64,000 bases of DNA from Castor canadensis (taxonomy: Eukaryota; Chordata; Mammalia; Rodentia; Castoridae). Position 1 is the stretch's first letter; the number at the start of each line of letters is the position of its first letter. Positions 22,301-31,023 of the stretch are shown in pieces. The translations under genes and the position numbers were made by a program. The notes under the pieces are model-generated. The model ran no database searches. It saw nothing but the letters and a program-made list of their open reading frames with translations, and was not told the DNA's origin. The stretch is taken from contig NC_133392.1 of the NCBI RefSeq assembly GCF_047511655.1, forward strand, positions 25,992,001 through 26,056,000, read 5' to 3'.

Positions 22301-25300
22301 ATCAGGAATGGTCAGTCTTACACCATTTGGCCAGATGGCTGTTTATTAGGGAACTGTCCTGTGTATTGAAAGATATTAAGCGGCTTCTCTGACTTTCACT
22401 CACAAGATGCCAGTAGCACCTCCACCATTGTGACAACCAAAACTGTCCCCTCGGACAGCTGAGAACCACTGCTCCAAATAATGAATGCTCAGCAACCTTT
22501 TTGGTATCAAAACAGAACATCCCAGGCACCTCTCTGTGTTAGTACTTATAACTCTACCTGGTTCTTTTTTCCCTATCTCATTCTTGACACAAGCATGATG
22601 TTCCATACTATGGGTACTTACCGTCAGTTTTTTAGCCATTCCTTTTTGGGGTACATTGATGGTGTTTCCAACCTTTGCTGTCACAAGTAGTGTTGCAAAT
22701 AGCCCTTTCTTTACCATTGTCTCTTGAGAAGTCAGGTCAGCCTTTCTGTAAGATTGACTCCTGATGGGAAGTTTCAGAAACAAAGGACATGTTGTTTACA
22801 CTTTTGGTGTCATAGTCTAACTGGCCTCCTACCAGGATTAACTTGAACAGCTGGTTAAAATTTCTGCTCTGACTGTGAGAGGAGCCAAGCCAAGGATGGG
22901 CCTTCTTGGGACAACTGGCACAGTAGCAGAGATGTGTCTTCAAGGAAGGGAGAGCCTCCTAGAGACATGGGTCTCACCACCTACAGGCCAGATTCCTGGG
23001 GGGAGGTTTCCCTAACAGGGCATTTCCTGATGGTGATTATGGCAGTGATTCTCCCCCTGAAAGAGTTTGAAAAATTCACAGGTATTTTCAGTACTACTGA
23101 ATAACTTCTGAGAGAGGCAGTCCAGCCCCAATACTACAATTGCGGTCCACCCATCCAGGGTTGGGAAGGCTGCATGAGTGTTGGGCGGACATTGTCATGC
23201 TGGACAGGGCAGCTCAGCTCGAGTCCCCTTTGGACACACATTCTTGCAGGCTCTGGGCCCAGCCTTCTTTAGGGTCTGTAAAGAGCAGCCCTTCCTGGGG
23301 AGCACAGGGCTATAGGCAGCTGCCCAGGGTGAGGTGTGGCAGCACTGAGCACTTCCTCCTGTGAATCACTATGAGTTGGAATGGGGTGATCAAACAAGAA
23401 TAGAGCTCCAGTCCCCTTCTTGGATGTCACTCCTCCCTTTCCACTCCTTGCCTGCCCTGTAGATTTCCTTTCTGCTGAGGCCCAGCCTCAGGGATCCAGT
23501 TATCATACTAATATCAGTACTTCTGTTTGTCCACTGCTTTCCAGCTTCCTTGTGAGTTCAAAGAAGGCAGGTGTTACCAGTGTCACCATCCTCTAAGTCA
23601 GGTCCCACAGGCATTCTCGGGCTCTCTCTAAAGTGGAAATTTACAGCCATGTGTTTGCATAATTAGCTTCTTCTTTTCTTGCTCTCATCCTCCCTTCTCC
23701 CCCTTTCTTTTTTCCTTCTTAAATCCTTTTCCTCTTCCTTTCTTTCTTATCATTTTTTTGTTGTTGTTGTTGCTATCAGATTTACTATTGAATATGAAGG
23801 TAAAATCTATTTGGTTGCTACTTCCCTTTTACTGGAACTGGTTGAGGAGAAAACAGAGTTATATTTGCCTTTGAGAACAGAAGTATCTCGATGGACAGGC
23901 TAGATTGCTCCTGCTAGTTTTTCCTTACAATTTTTAATTTGATTTTTCCTTGTGCTTATGGGAAAGAAGAAAACTAATAAAACACAAAATAAGTGTCAAG
24001 AAGGCGTCCTGGGGTAGGATCAAAGACTGATCCCTTGATCGTTTGAGTGGTCACTTGTGCTCCCCTCAAAAATATAACAAAAGCCAGGAATGATGGCGCA
24101 CACCAACAATTCCAGTACTCAAGAGAAGGAGATGGGAAGATCCTGAGTTTGAGGCCAGTCTGGGCTACGTAGCAGGACCCTATCTCAAAAAAAGAGCGAG
24201 ACAGAAAGAGAAATGTTGTGAGTGTTGAGGAAGAAAATTGCTCCTCAAAAGTACAGAATTCCAGCTTTTCTTTATATCATGGCCCCAGTGAGGATGTGTC
24301 AACTCCTGCTTAGGGTCAGAGCTAATTTGACAGCAGGCTAAGTATCAAAAGCACACCATTGGTGTAGGGAGGATGGTTGTTAGGAAATCTTTAGAATCTA
24401 GCTACATGCTAATTAGGGTGTCTGGATGGCACAGCTGCCATGTTACCTAAGAACATTTTCTCTCTGAATGATCTTTCCTATTTAGGTAACCAGAGAAGAC
24501 AAAGACCTACAGAGAAGGATCTACCAGATCATTCAGGAAGAATGCCAGAAGCCAAATCGTAAGTGGTGTAATATACAGGTGACGCCCTGGTGCCCCAGAA
24601 GGGCAGAAATCTGCATGGGAGAGTCAGGAAAGGGGGTTTTTTTCTCAGTCATGACTTAGAAAGGTGATAGTTAAGGCACCAGCCCTCTCTGAACCACAGT
24701 TGGCTGGACATTGGACACAAGTGGAGCTCGCTGAAACGTGCAGTGCCCACATCCCACCTTGGGGGTCCTGATTTCTGTGGGGCACAGGGAGGGGGCTCCA
24801 CAGGTAAGCTCCTCAGGATTCTGATACGGTGAGGTGAGCCTCTGCACTGGGACTCTGGGATATCCCTCTGAATCGCTGTTCTCTGTATTTGTTGTCTCAT
24901 GCTTACTTCTTGTCTTTGAACATTAACTTGACATTTCCCGGTGTGGGGTGGAATGGTTCTAGACTTTAGAGTTTATGAATGATGTAATTCAGTTGTTTTG
25001 GAGACTGATAATTTGCAAATGAAATGGGTTAGAAAGTAGTTGGGTTTTGTGGAGTTAGGTCAGCCCCTAGTGGTGAGACCTCAAAATGCAGCTAGTCTGA
25101 CTACGAACATGACCACTTTCACACTAGTCAGTGAAGAAAGCATTAGGCCTGACTTTAAATTCTGTATAAACTGGTCAGTCTTCAAGGTAACTTTTCAGAA
25201 TCTACCATTTGCAAACAGATGCTAGTAATCAATATTGACTTAGCTCAACGCATGATGCTAGAAGAAAAATGGAAAGGGTTGTTAATGACCCCGCATCCTG

Positions 25301-28300
25301 TCCTGCTTTTTATCTGTCCTGAGAGGTCCACTTCAGTCCTTTCAGCCCAGACATCTCTTGGGGCCTGGAACTGCTCCAGAATGAGTCAGTAGGTGGAAAG
25401 GGGCCAAGTCTTGCACCCTGGTGTTTAGGACCCAATAAGGTCAGAGCCCAGAATGGTGTGACAACAGGTCTTAAAATAAACTCAAAGCAATCTATAGTTT
25501 TAACGCAAGGAAATGAATGCTGTTCCCTTCATTCACAACAAGAAGAACAAGCATCCTTTAACTGAGGGGAAGTCTTTCTGTCCACCAGTTAGGGAGCACT
25601 GGGGAGATCACATCAATTTCTTAGCCAGGAGGGATGAGAAGGTACTTCCAAGATTCCATTCCTACCTCCCAGGCCCTCTGGCCACATAATTTGTTTGATC
25701 TGCATTAGACATGGTTTAAAGCCTGTGACCTGGTGAAGCAAGTGAAAGGAATTCACTTATTTTGTTAGGAGGACCTAGCAGCCTTGGGTGACTGGAAGGG
25801 CAGTAAAAGTGGCACAGGCCAGCTTCTGCCTAGGGGAGCATGCGTGTTAAGTGGACAGACTCTTCCCCTCAGCCTGTACATGGAAGCATCCAAACCCACA
25901 AGCCAATCGCCTGACACTAATGAACTCCCAGGACCCATGTTCTGGAGCCTCCATAGCAGAGTGCCAGTGAAAGACATGAGAACGATCCTGACATCAGCTA
26001 CAAGCAACTTTCTTCATATTGCTATTACCTACAGCAAAGCAAATACTACTCTGTACTTGGGAGGCTAAGATTGGAAGGATCATTGTTCAAGGCCAGCCTG
26101 GGCAAAAGGTTAGTGAGACCCCATCTCAGCCAATTGCTGGGCATGGTGGCACACACCTTGTCATCCCAGGCTCTGTGGGAGACTGAGATCAGGAGGATCG
26201 AGATTCCAGGACAGCTCAGGTAAAAAAAGTTTTCAAGACACCATCTCAACAGAAACAAAGCTGGGTGTAGTAGTGCACGCTAATTATCCAAGCATAAGAT
26301 AGAAGGATCTCGGTCCAGGCTGGCCTGATCAAAAAGTGAGACCCTGTCTTCAAAATAACCAGAGCAAAGAAAGGCGTGGCTCAAGCAGTAGGGCATCTAC
26401 CTTGCAAGCCAGCACTGCCAAAAAAAATGTTCTGAATGGGGAGTGACTCAAGTGGTAGAGCACCTGCCTAGCAATCGTGAGACCCTAAATTCAAAGTCCA
26501 GTACCACCAAAAAAAAAAAAAAATTACTCTGAATAATGTATACACATGGTAAAAAGTCAGGTAGTGCAAAAATCCATACAGAAAAGTACGACTTTCTCCT
26601 AGCAGCAAGCCCCAGGCTGTGTTCCCCAATCCAAAAGCATGGTTGTAGCTAGTTCTTCTAGAGATGGTTGATGCTCTTGCAGATGTTACTTGTAGGTTCA
26701 TCCTTCCTTAGAAACATGAGATTAGCCTACCATCTACATGGTCCTACTCCTCGTGTTTTACATCCAACAGTGTGGGGTAGAGGGGCTGGCAGAGTAGCTC
26801 AAGTATTAGAGTGTCTGCCTAGCAAGTGAGAGACCCTGAGTTCAAACCCCAGTACCACAAAAAAAAAAAAAAGATGATACATCCAATAGTGGATCCTAGA
26901 GTCATTTGGCAATAGCACTGCACATATAAAAGGTCCTCAGTCTTCTTAATAGCTGCACAGTGTTCTACACGTGTCCAGAGAGACACAGGACCATTTGCTT
27001 CCCCACCCTACCAGGCCTTTGTTCACTTTTGACCTTTCATAAAAAAGCATTAAGGTCTTCCTCGTCTGGGTGACCAGTAGAAGACTGAAACTCTTCAGTT
27101 ACTCATGAGTGTCTCAGCAAGGATAAACCTGCAGTAAGGGCAAGAGTGCACACATCCAGGCTCTTTGAGGATCCTGAAAGACTGGCTGGACATCATGTGA
27201 CCTCAGGGAGAGCTGGGCTTCAGAACACACCCTTCTCTCCCCCATATACACACTTTGTGAACAGTGAGCCTGTGCCTCAGGTCCTTTGTGTTAAAAAGAG
27301 GGTGGTAACAGTACATTCCTGATGGGTTGCTATGAGAAGTTACCAAATTGGAGTTTGTAAAGCTGTTGTACAAGAGTCCTTGGCAGATAATTAGAGCTAC
27401 AAAAGGATTAGAGAAAAATGAAACTCCCTTTCCTAACAGACCAGTGGTGGCCCTAACTTGGTGACCTAGGGTTCTGAATCTGTATGTGGAGTTTGCTCTG
27501 TTATTGGTGGACTAAAATTGTTTTTTAAATCTGAATTTCATTTTTAAGTATGAGTACAACAGGTGCTAGATTATCCAGAAAGAAAGGGTTCCACGTTGAT
27601 GATGTCTTTTTATCCCTAACTATTTTATTCTGAAAATGTTTCTACTGTAATAAAAATACCCATATACTCTTCCCCTTGATTCACTGAAATATTTCAGCTT
27701 GTATCTACTAAGCATAGGGACATTCTCCTACATGCTCTCCCCAGAAGTTTCACTCCTAAGAAAGTTAACGTTCTCTGAGTTCTAAAATGACAGCGTTTCA
27801 CTAGGTGGTCACTTGAGGCCAGCAGTTGTTCACAGAGCCCACGTGTGTCTACCTCAGATGCAGTTATGCCTATGATGCTCTTAGACACTACTCATGTTGA
27901 AGTGATGCTTTTTAAACTTACCATAGTCACTTAAAACATTAAGGCCATTTCCTAGCCTTTCATAGTAAGTAGATTATATCTGAGGTTTATCTTAGCATGA
28001 TTTGGGTCTTTAGGACCTCAGCTGTTTTGTGTTTCTGATGGAGGTATGGTCCAAATGAGGCTTTATGCAAAAGTACCTAGGAAACATAAAGCTCAAGTTA
28101 TCACTGCTCTTCAAGATGCCACATAAAATAGCCATGTTTGGGCCAAGTGCAGTGGCTCACATCTGTAATCCCATTTATTTGGGAGATAGAGAATGAGAGT
28201 ATCACAGTTCAAGATTAGTCCAGGCAAAAAGTTATTGAAACTCCCATCTCAATAAATAAGCCAGGTGTGGTGCTTCATGCCTGCAGTTCTAGCCACTTGG

Positions 28301-31023
28301 GAGACATAGGAAAGAGGATTGTCTTCTAAGGCCAGCACAGGCAAAAAGTTCAAGACCCTATTTGAAAAATGACTAAAGCAAAAAGGGCTAGGGGCATGAC
28401 TCAAGTGTTAGAGGGCCTCCCTAGCAAGCACAGGACCTGAGTTCAAACCCCCAGGCCCCAAGGCACTGGTAGTTCACACCTGTAATCCTAGCTACTTGGG
28501 AGTCTTAGATCAGGAGGATCACAGTGGTTTGAGGCCGATGCAGACAAATACTTCAAAAGACCCCATCTCTGAATTAACCGCCATTGGGCAGTAGAGTGCC
28601 TATTTTGCAAGCATGAACCTTGAGTTCAAACCCAAGTCCCACCAAAAAAAAAAGAAGAAAGCAAACCATGCTGTGTCTTCCAGGCAGAAACCTTTCAGGA
28701 AGTCCATTGTAGCTGGTGGATTGTCTGAAGGGTTGAAGATCACTATACTAATCACTGGGGTTTTTACTACCGGTCCTATTTTCTAACAATTTCTCCCCTG
28801 AAGAAGAGTCTTTAGTCATGTTCCCCATGCAACTGGAAGGTCACTTTGGGAACAACCTCAGCAGACCACCTTCTGAAGAAGTGGCTAAAGGCCTGAGACT
28901 GTCAGCATCACTGTCTAAGGCCTGAGTCCACACATCGGCCTCAAAAACTGAGGTTAAAGCTGAACAGCGGGCCGGTACTCCTATAATCCTAGTTACTCAG
29001 GAGGCAGAGATCAGGAGGATCTTGGTTCGAAGCCCAGGCAAATAGTTCGTGAGACCCTATCTTGGAAAAAACATTCACAAAAAAGGGTTGGTGGAGTGGC
29101 TCAAGGTATAAGCCCTGAGTTTGAACTCCCAAAAAAAAACCAAACCACTGAGCAGTGCTGAAATTTCTTGTGCCTGCTGGCTCTCCACTGTGGGCGGCTG
29201 GTCTGAGGAGTGCTTCTCCCCTCCAGTGTGAGCCCATCCACCAGCTCTTGCTATGGGCTTTTTTTCTCCTGAGTCTTTGTTTCTAGGAAGGGCTGCAGCT
29301 TCTTTAGTAGGATGGCCTCAGAGTATGAGTGTGACATAGTGGGGGGTGGGGGAGGAAGCACTTGCTACATTCTTTCCCTCACACAACCACCCTGTGGATT
29401 GGGTGGTTTTATTCCCATGAGCCACTTTGTCCAGTCATAGAGGCAAGAGTTACACTCAGGTCTTTTGGAATCCAGCGTCAGCTCTCCATTAGCCGTGCTC
29501 TACATGGTTCCCCCGATCAGTGCTGCACACGCAGTAGGTGTTCAAGAAAACTTTATCTTTAGTGAATGTTGAAGAAACAGCCTGAAATGTCAGCAGCTCA
29601 GCCAGTCCAGAGGCAATAGTGAGCAGAAGCAGCCACTAGAGGTCGCAATTTAGCACATCTTTGTTAGTCTAGAACCAAGTAAGGGCTAACGTTGGTCCTT
29701 TCCCCCAGCCATCTGTGAAAAGATTGAGGTTTGGGGATACTATGGCTTGCCCAAGGCTACAAAGATGCACCAGGGTCAAACTGTGCTTTGCCTAACAACG
29801 CTGTGCCTCTGAGAGCACCTTCCAGGATCCTAAAGCATTTCATCACCTGAACAATGTGCAGTGACTGCCGAGCAGCTGGTGAATACCATTGCTGGAGCAC
29901 TAAAGATGAGGTTTGACCTTGACTCTGAGTTAGAAATACGTTTGACATCATGATGCAATACTTACATAATTCTAATGTGTAAAATTGTCACAAGATAATA
30001 ATTGCAATGCAGTACATTCTGTAATTTTTTTTTTATAGTACTAGAGATGGAACTCAGAGCCTGGCACTTGCTAGGCAAGTGCTGTACCACTTGGGCCATG
30101 TCCTCAGTTCTTCAGCTTTTTAGTTTGTTTTTCAGGTAGGGTCTTAGTGCTTTTGCCAAGACTAGACCTCAATCTACCTTTTCCTCCCAAGTAATTGGGA
30201 CTGCAGGTATGTATCACCACACCTGGTCCTATAATTTTCCTATTTTTGTCATTTTAGTCTGTTTGGTAAGGAAAAGAATGCCCACAAAAATTAATTTCAT
30301 ACTCCCCTAATGGTCACAACCCTCAGTGTGAAAGCACTGGTGTCAGTCATTGGTTTCAGTGAGGAGGGGGGTTGCTAACCCTCAACAAGCATGAATGGAA
30401 GGCAGGCAGAAGGCATATGAGAAGGCCAAAAGTAAGAACCCCTTCTCCGTGTCTCAGCCTCATCAAATCAGGACCCTAGCAAAGATCGACTCTGGTGTGA
30501 CTCTTAAGAGACCCCTCTGGGAAGCCAGAGTTTTGCACTTATTCATGTACTGGTACTACGGAAAAAAGCTTATCAAGTACTAAAAATCCATTAGGTTATG
30601 AATGCAACATTACTGATTGGGATCCTGGAAGGTTGAAGGTTAGAGGCCTTGAGCAGTGAGTCTGGTCACTGTGGTGACATGAGGGGCTTGTGAACAGTTT
30701 TGGATTTGGTTTTGGGGTCATCTACACTACTGCTTCTCAGATTTCCTTGTGCATAAATCATCTAGGGTCCCATTCAAATGCAGGTGCTGGGTCAGGAGGT
30801 CTGGAAAGGGACAGAGGAGGGCGCGACAGTCCCATCAAAGCTTAGGCGCTGTCTTCTTCCCGCAGACATGGAGAAGGGTTGCCACTTCCTGCACGTCTTG
30901 GCCTGTGTACGCCTGAGTGCCCATCCAGGCCTAAGCGAGGCTGTGCTGCGACAGGTGCTGGAGTTCCTAGAGGACCAGAGTGACATCGTCAGTACCATGG
31001 ACCACTACTACACGGCCTTCTGA
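1245..31023 (+). CDS. STN1: STN1, CST complex subunit (spliced CDS, nine coding exons)
   Basis: STN1 is the OB-fold subunit of the nuclear CTC1-STN1-TEN1 complex. It binds single-stranded telomeric DNA, limits telomerase and stimulates DNA polymerase alpha-primase during C-strand fill-in and replication restart. Joining 1245-1377, 8168-8263, 12700-12768, 15980-16141, 16796-16919, 18719-18890, 21919-22041, 24486-24558 and 30866-31023 gives 1110 bases, 369 codons plus stop. Human STN1 has 368 residues and the alignment from memory is close throughout. Residues about 45-160 form the OB fold; about 192-296 and 297-369 are the two C-terminal winged helices. The positions altered in human Coats plus disease (human R135 and D157) are intact here as R136 and D158. 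All introns are GT-AG and the frame is unbroken, so the gene looks functional. The start at 1245 follows the family; an in-frame ATG at 1224 is an alternative. Confidence 0.96.
1768..1996 (-). repeat. Composite SINE, antisense
   Basis: It starts with a T-rich tail (1768-1798). Then comes the antisense ID-like unit (tactggggtttggactcagg, then ctctaccaactgagccaag) and a B1-like part ending in 'tgggattacaggcacaggct'. Confidence 0.85.
2130..2226 (-). repeat. ID-like SINE, antisense
   Basis: A T-rich run is followed by ggtattgtggtttgaactt and 'actttaccacttgagcct', the antisense of the tRNA-like ID unit. No B1 head is present. Confidence 0.75.
2249..2432 (-). repeat. Composite SINE, antisense
   Basis: A long T run (2249-2265) is followed by the antisense ID-like unit (gtttgaactctaggcc, gccactccaccagccc). 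The B1/Alu-like head ends 'aggattacaggtgtgagcta'. This is a typical full composite. Confidence 0.88.
3140..3222 (-). repeat. B1-like SINE fragment, antisense
   Basis: 'ttgcccaggctggtatccta' and 'tgcctggaattacaagg' resemble a decayed B1 body in antisense. The tail and the ID unit are missing. Confidence 0.4.
3430..4060 (+). mobile_element. ERVL-type solo LTR (MER21/MER70-like)
   Basis: This region matches, from memory, the ancient mammalian class III LTR pattern: 'ccatgagcttctctggtta', 'ctgggttctgttagttttag', 'agcaagttggtcaaaa' and 'cttgggactagtgactgaag' in the expected order. A TATA-like 'ctctataaaaactctg' lies at about 3660. I see no internal retroviral coding sequence next to it, so it is most simply a solo LTR. 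The family name is tentative. It lies in STN1 intron 2 in the sense orientation. Confidence 0.6.
5086..5320 (+). repeat. Composite SINE with two ID-like tails
   Basis: A B1/Alu-like head (tggctcacgcctataatcct) joins an ID-like tail (gggctggtggagtggctcaa) that ends in an A tract at 5269-5279. Immediately after the A tract a second ID-like tail starts with the same box and breaks off after 'gagttcaaa'. The tail has therefore been duplicated or a second insertion occurred in the A tract. Confidence 0.88.
5693..5783 (-). repeat. ID-like SINE, antisense
   Basis: A T run is followed by 'ttggggtttgaactcacagc' and 'gctctaccacttgagccac', the antisense ID-like unit. Confidence 0.82.
6541..6576. repeat. 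Perfect 12-bp inverted repeat
   Basis: The arm acatccccaagg (6541-6552) is the exact reverse complement of ccttggggatgt (6565-6576), with a 12-base spacer. A second, shorter stem (cccaagg at 6556-6562 with ccttggg at 6565-6571) competes with it. The function is unknown. Confidence 0.9.
7422..7509 (+). repeat. ID-like SINE
   Basis: 'aactcaagtggtagagtacc' and 'ccagtaccaccaaaaaaa' identify an ID-like unit in sense orientation, without a B1 head. Confidence 0.82.
8168..8263 (+). CDS. STN1: STN1 exon 3: residues 45-76
   Basis: Acceptor 'tctaatttcag' ends at 8167 and donor gtaaga starts at 8264. The 96-base exon continues the split Gly codon of exon 2 (G|GT). It encodes the start of the OB fold, with segments [18 protein letters not shown] and [10 protein letters not shown], which match human STN1 closely. 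It ends one base into the next Val codon. Confidence 0.97.
9385..9490 (+). repeat. Probable MIR fragment
   Basis: 'tttccattttgtagatgaaa' followed by a degenerate stretch with 'cactggtagagatttg' resembles the MIR core. It is much decayed, so the call is tentative. Confidence 0.4.
10421..10610 (+). repeat. Composite SINE
   Basis: The head 'agccgagcaccagtggctca' and 'cacctgtaatcctagctgct' joins an ID-like tail 'ggttggtggagtggcttaaa', with 'ccccagtaccgc' and an (AAAT)n tail. It is a full-length copy. Confidence 0.9.
10686..10757 (+). repeat. Short ID-like SINE with internal deletion
   Basis: 'ggctggaagagtggctgcct' runs straight into 'agcaagcatgagaccctgag'. The usual middle part of the unit (caagtggtagagtgcc) is therefore missing. 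It ends in an A tail. Confidence 0.75.
11110..11330 (-). mobile_element. Old L1 fragment, antisense
   Basis: 'tgtaatttatttaaccaggt' followed by 'ataaataatattttggtgaa' resembles the antisense of old (L1M-type) LINE-1 3' sequence. It is AT-rich and decayed; the exact subfamily cannot be named. Confidence 0.5.
12700..12768 (+). CDS. STN1: STN1 exon 4: residues 77-99
   Basis: Acceptor 'cacttttcttgcag' ends at 12699 and donor gtaatc starts at 12769. The 69-base exon completes a Val codon and encodes the OB-fold strand [15 protein letters not shown], nearly identical to human, then a more variable Ser-rich stretch (SNSESSA). The Ser-rich linker is the least conserved part of the OB domain and borders the variable acceptor of exon 5. 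Confidence 0.97.
14280..14480 (+). repeat. MIR element
   Basis: The core 'gaggttaagcaacctgtcca' and 'aagtcacacagataatgaga' is the classic MIR signature, preceded by 'attaaggaaactggaactta'. Confidence 0.85.
14600..14690 (+). repeat. B1-like SINE, 5' truncated
   Basis: 'cccagcactagggaagctaa', 'gagttcgagcccagccca' and 'gtgagacggtctcaaaaa' follow the B1 body. Confidence 0.65.
15118..15190 (-). repeat. (TG)n tract fused to antisense ID-like fragment
   Basis: About 11 TG units (15119-15140) sit where the T tail of an antisense ID-like unit would be. They are followed by 'accagggtttgaattcagga' and 'catgccctgagccct'. Confidence 0.7.
15315..15376 (+). repeat. (GA)n-rich purine tract
   Basis: A nearly pure purine stretch with runs of gagagagaga and aaagagaaaagaga. 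Together with the polypyrimidine tract at 15459 it makes this 200-base part of intron 4 strongly strand-asymmetric. Confidence 0.85.
15459..15530 (+). repeat. (CCTT)n polypyrimidine tract
   Basis: About 70 bases of almost uninterrupted C and T, mainly ccttccttcctt units. The antisense reading frame through it gives a GRKEGRKE-type low-complexity peptide that is not a gene. Confidence 0.9.
15530..15610 (-). repeat. B1-like SINE fragment, antisense
   Basis: 'ttgaggcaaggtctcaat' and 'cctgagtagctgggattaca' are the antisense B1 body. The CCTT tract takes the place of its T-rich tail. Confidence 0.7.
15980..16141 (+). CDS. STN1: STN1 exon 5: residues 100-153
   Basis: It encodes [14 protein letters not shown], then the OB-fold segment with [17 protein letters not shown] and [14 protein letters not shown]. 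Donor gtaagc starts at 16142 after one base of the next Tyr codon. There are two in-frame acceptors six bases apart: AG at 15972-15973 and AG at 15978-15979. I chose the second because it gives the human-like AAPSA junction; the first would add Ala-Thr. R136 here is the residue equivalent to human R135, altered in Coats plus disease. Confidence 0.94.
16142..16795 (+). other. STN1 intron 5
   Basis: A short GT-AG intron of 654 bases with acceptor 'tctgtggcttgctag'. It has no recognisable repeat or gene. Confidence 0.85.
16796..16919 (+). CDS. STN1: STN1 exon 6: residues 154-194
   Basis: It completes the split Tyr codon and encodes [18 protein letters not shown] and YRRVYDQPF, the end of the OB domain and the linker to the first winged helix. 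The second Asp of VDD corresponds to human D157 (Coats plus site) and is unchanged. A consensus donor gtaagt starts at 16920. The exon ends two bases into a Ser codon. Confidence 0.97.
17000..17140 (-). repeat. Probable MIR, antisense
   Basis: 'gcacctcagtttcctcgtct' followed by 'gcaaagtaaagatgg' matches the antisense MIR pattern. The flanks are decayed. Confidence 0.65.
17530..17620 (-). repeat. ID-like SINE, antisense
   Basis: A T-rich tail is followed by 'actgatcaaacccagggcct' and 'tgagctacacccccagccct'. The last box is closer to a standard rodent ID element than the composite tails are. Confidence 0.8.
17658..18290 (-). mobile_element. 5'-truncated LINE-1 (3' end) with 17-bp target duplication
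   Basis: The same 17 bases, caagaaattgtattttt, lie at 17658-17674 and 18274-18290. Between them is an element whose A tail is on the minus strand (T-rich 17675-17700). Read on the minus strand it starts with 'aaatggatggaattggagaa' and 'atgttctccctcagatgtgg', which match the end of L1 ORF2 and the start of the 3' UTR. It then has a G-rich homopurine tract (complement of 17731-17790) typical of mammalian L1 3' UTRs. The perfect duplication suggests a fairly recent insertion. About 600 bases remain, so it cannot move by itself. Confidence 0.9.
18340..18660 (-). mobile_element. Old L1 fragment, antisense
   Basis: 'ttctgcagcttggctttaga' with 'acaactacatgacttcctct' in an AT-rich setting follows the pattern of antisense old L1M 3' ends. 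It is decayed and the call is tentative. Confidence 0.45.
18719..18890 (+). CDS. STN1: STN1 exon 7: residues 195-252
   Basis: It encodes SNPGTLDL, the winged-helix segment [35 protein letters not shown] and a C-terminal variable stretch ending SNQ. Donor gtgagt starts at 18891, in phase 0. The acceptor is a NAGNAG (ccagcag, 18712-18718). Using the second AG gives the human-like SNPG; the first would add one Ser. Confidence 0.95.
18891..21918 (+). other. STN1 intron 7
   Basis: A GT-AG intron of about 3.0 kb with a pyrimidine-rich acceptor (tttttccgtttcttctccatacag). It contains one B1 and a T/G-rich low-complexity patch at 21069-21115. The rest, including 18900-19870 and 20000-21065, shows no gene I can support. 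Faint old LINE-like sequence is possible at 20090-20290. Confidence 0.8.
19878..19997 (+). repeat. B1-like SINE
   Basis: 'gggctgggcatggtggcaca', 'gaaatcccagcactcaggag', 'cagcctgggatacacagtga' and 'gaccctgtctcacaaag' form a well-preserved B1 body without an ID tail. Confidence 0.9.
21919..22041 (+). CDS. STN1: STN1 exon 8: residues 253-293
   Basis: A 123-base exon of exactly 41 codons, phase 0 at both ends, between 'ttctccatacag' and gtaaga. It encodes [15 protein letters not shown], then [12 protein letters not shown] and FDNLYY, the end of the first winged helix. Because the exon length is a multiple of three, skipping it would keep the frame. Confidence 0.97.
22480..22720 (-). mobile_element. 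Old L1 fragment, antisense
   Basis: 'ttagccattcctttttgggg' then 'acattgatggtgtttccaac' and 'gtgttgcaaatagcccttt' follow the well-known antisense L1M motif. It is heavily decayed. Confidence 0.55.
24081..24200 (+). repeat. B1-like SINE
   Basis: 'aagccaggaatgatggcgca', 'gaggccagtctgggctacgt' and 'ggaccctatctcaaaaaaag' form a B1 copy, diverged at its 5' half. Confidence 0.85.
24486..24558 (+). CDS. STN1: STN1 exon 9: residues 294-317
   Basis: A 73-base exon between acceptor 'tcctatttag' and consensus donor gtaagt. It encodes [21 protein letters not shown] then KPN and one base of His. It forms the start of the second winged helix and agrees with the human VTREDKDL region. Confidence 0.96.
26050..26523 (+). 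repeat. Cluster of B1-like monomers and ID-like units
   Basis: Successive B1-like pieces are visible ('ggccagcctgggcaaaaggt', 'gctgggcatggtggcacaca', 'gctgggtgtagtagtgcacg', 'gaccctgtcttcaaaataac'). Two ID-like tails follow: a decayed one at about 26365-26425 and a good one at 26440-26523 ('gtgactcaagtggtagagca', 'ccagtaccaccaaaa'). The order suggests a three-monomer composite with a second ID unit added. Confidence 0.75.
26782..26873 (+). repeat. ID-like SINE with target-site duplication
   Basis: 'ggggctggcagagtagctca' to 'ccagtaccacaaaaaaaaaa' is an ID-like unit. The flanks acatccaacagtg (just upstream) and acatccaatagtg (just downstream) form an imperfect target duplication. Confidence 0.85.
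28141..28661 (+). repeat. Two adjacent composite SINEs
   Basis: The first (28141 to about 28460) has two B1-like monomers ('agtgcagtggctcacatctg', 'gccaggtgtggtgcttcatg') and an ID-like tail ('gactcaagtgttagagggcc'). The second (about 28461-28661) has one B1-like head ('cacctgtaatcctagctact') and an ID-like tail ending 'agtcccaccaaaaaaaa'. They abut with no clear A tail between them. Confidence 0.8.
28955..29145 (+). repeat. Composite SINE
   Basis: 'ataatcctagttactcagga', 'aaatagttcgtgagacccta', 'gggttggtggagtggctcaa' and a final A tract give a full head-plus-tail copy; the 'ccagtacc' box is lost. Confidence 0.85.
30023..30230 (-). repeat. Composite SINE, antisense
   Basis: A T run is followed by the antisense ID-like unit ('cttgctaggcaagtgctgta') and a B1-like head ending 'tatcaccacacctggtcc'. 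Confidence 0.85.
30866..31023 (+). CDS. STN1: STN1 exon 10: residues 318-369 and stop
   Basis: After acceptor 'tgtcttcttcccgcag' the exon completes a His codon and encodes [36 protein letters not shown] and the C terminus [12 protein letters not shown], followed by TGA at 31021-31023. This is the second winged helix. The C terminus is nearly identical to human STN1, which fixes the end of the gene. Confidence 0.97.

Larger units (their letters stand above)
22042..24485 (+). other. STN1 intron 8
   Basis: A GT-AG intron of about 2.4 kb. Positions 22480-22720 resemble antisense old L1 ('ggtacattgatggtgtttcc'). A B1-like element lies at 24081-24200. The stretch 22720-24080 has no gene or clear repeat that I recognise. 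Confidence 0.8.
24559..30865 (+). other. STN1 intron 9
   Basis: The largest 3' intron, about 6.3 kb, GT-AG. It is densely filled with SINEs between 26050 and 29150 and again at 30023-30230. The stretches 24560-26040, 26875-28140, 29150-30020 and 30235-30860 hold no gene I can support; weak MIR and old L1 traces occur at about 26900-27050, 27255-27400 and 29715-29840. Confidence 0.85.

Noticed and set aside
26440-26523. tRNA-like sequences (B-box 'gttcaaacc' type) suggesting tRNA genes here and at many similar sites
   Set aside because: All belong to ID-like SINE units with A tails; none folds into a full tRNA with intact arms as far as I can see.
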